This document shows positions 63,669 to 64,000 of a DNA stretch of 64,000 nucleotides, in pieces. A program made the position numbers and the translations under genes. The notes below the pieces were generated by a model, which made no database searches, was not told the DNA's origin, and saw nothing but the letters and a program-made list of their open reading frames with translations. The stretch's first letter is position 1, and the number at the start of each line of letters is the position of its first letter. Source of the DNA: Paracoccaceae bacterium (GTDB lineage Bacteria > Pseudomonadota > Alphaproteobacteria > Rhodobacterales > Rhodobacteraceae); the NCBI GenBank assembly GCA_028284705.1, contig JANQRE010000004.1:62001-126000 (forward strand). The letters are read 5' to 3'.

Positions 63669-64000
63669 ATGAACACCCAATCGAAATTCGGCACCTCTCA
63701 ACCGGTCCTGCGCAAGGAGGATGACCGTTTCCTCAAAGGCACCGGTGAATATGTCGAGGATGCCACGCCCAAAGGCGCGCTTTTCGGCTATATGTTCCGC
63801 TCATCCGTCGCTCATGGGGAAATCAGCGAACTCGATGTCGATGACGCGCGCGAAATGGACGGCGTGCATCTGATCCTGACCGCCGCTGACCTCGACGAGG
63901 CGGGCGTGAAGAACGCCATGGGCGCCTCGATCATCGACAACCGCGATGGCACGAAGGGTGCAGCTCCCGTCCGCCCGATCCTCGCCACCACCCGGGTTCG
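63669..64000 (+). CDS. Xanthine-dehydrogenase-type molybdopterin-binding subunit (3' truncated)
   Basis: The first 110 codons only. MNTQSKFGTSQPVLRKEDDRFLKGTGEYVEDATPKGALFGYMFRSSVAHGEISELDVDDAREMDGVHLILTAADL is the amino end of the CoxL/aldehyde-oxidase large subunit family. The Mo-cofactor region lies outside the window. It could be a purine or an aromatic/CO-type hydroxylase. Confidence 0.85.
   Translation, partial: MNTQSKFGTSQPVLRKEDDRFLKGTGEYVEDATPKGALFGYMFRSSVAHGEISELDVDDAREMDGVHLILTAADLDEAGVKNAMGASIIDNRDGTKGAAPVRPILATTRV

Overview
The window is chromosomal DNA of a marine-type alphaproteobacterium, most likely Rhodobacteraceae (Roseobacter group). The basis is high GC, the lpdA-odhB-sucA-sucD-sucC-mdh-mcl2-mch-sdhCDAB gene order with ecm and ccr nearby, and typical Roseobacter families (two-lipoyl OdhB, NnrU, DUF1194, TIGR02186, LuxI/LuxR with a small upstream gene). 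There are no rRNA or tRNA genes, no insertion sequences, no CRISPR array and no phage genes. A cut metallopeptidase-like gene opens the window and a cut molybdopterin-binding subunit closes it.

Region 1 (1-24.8 kb) is a TCA-cycle and ethylmalonyl-CoA block. A GntR regulator faces a minus-strand run: lpdA, a MAPEG/zinc-ribbon/MAPEG trio, an MtlR-like gene, odhB, sucA, a DUF805 gene, sucD, an exported protein, sucC, mdh. On the plus strand follow a TauE-like permease, mcl2-NnrU-DUF1737-mch, a glycosyltransferase, a DUF1194 protein and sdhCDAB. Five tiny lipoprotein genes, all joined by stop/start overlaps, sit between sdhA and sdhB. A TGTGATCAC(A/G) dyad occurs before the GntR gene, as a pair 21 bp apart before sucC and as a pair 20 bp apart before sdhC. 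This suggests a local AkgR-like regulon.

Region 2 (24.8-39.6 kb) is mixed accessory content: a flavin oxidase-like protein, DUF1127, an HxlR regulator, CreD, an exported caspase-like protein with a peptidoglycan-binding domain, a BNR-repeat protein, an FAD dehydrogenase, deoD, a perforin-like (MACPF) protein, a desaturase, a collagen-like coiled-coil protein, a metallo-hydrolase and an ATP-grasp protein.

Region 3 (39.6-48.1 kb) holds ecm, an acyltransferase and ccr, then a small gene, luxR, luxI and a RecD-like helicase. mcl2, mch, ecm, ccr and the mutase chaperone meaB (60 kb) provide much of the ethylmalonyl-CoA pathway for growth on C2 compounds. The quorum-sensing locus has a perfect TTAA-N7-TTAA CtrA-type site upstream of its first gene and a hairpin that would mask the luxI ribosome-binding site.

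Region 4 (48.1-64 kb) has TIGR02186 and TauE membrane proteins, a nucleoside-type BMP ABC transporter, rimI-tsaB, nfuA preceded by an Irr-like iron-control element, a universal stress protein, a Tat-exported metallo-hydrolase, a DUF2235 hydrolase, rpmB, meaB and hrpB. Non-coding structures of note are an 11-bp-period repeat at two loci, a four-palindrome array between ecm and the acyltransferase, a nested palindrome after sdhB and a hairpin-plus-tail repeat at two convergent gene ends. All family calls come from reading translated sequence by eye; no database search was run.
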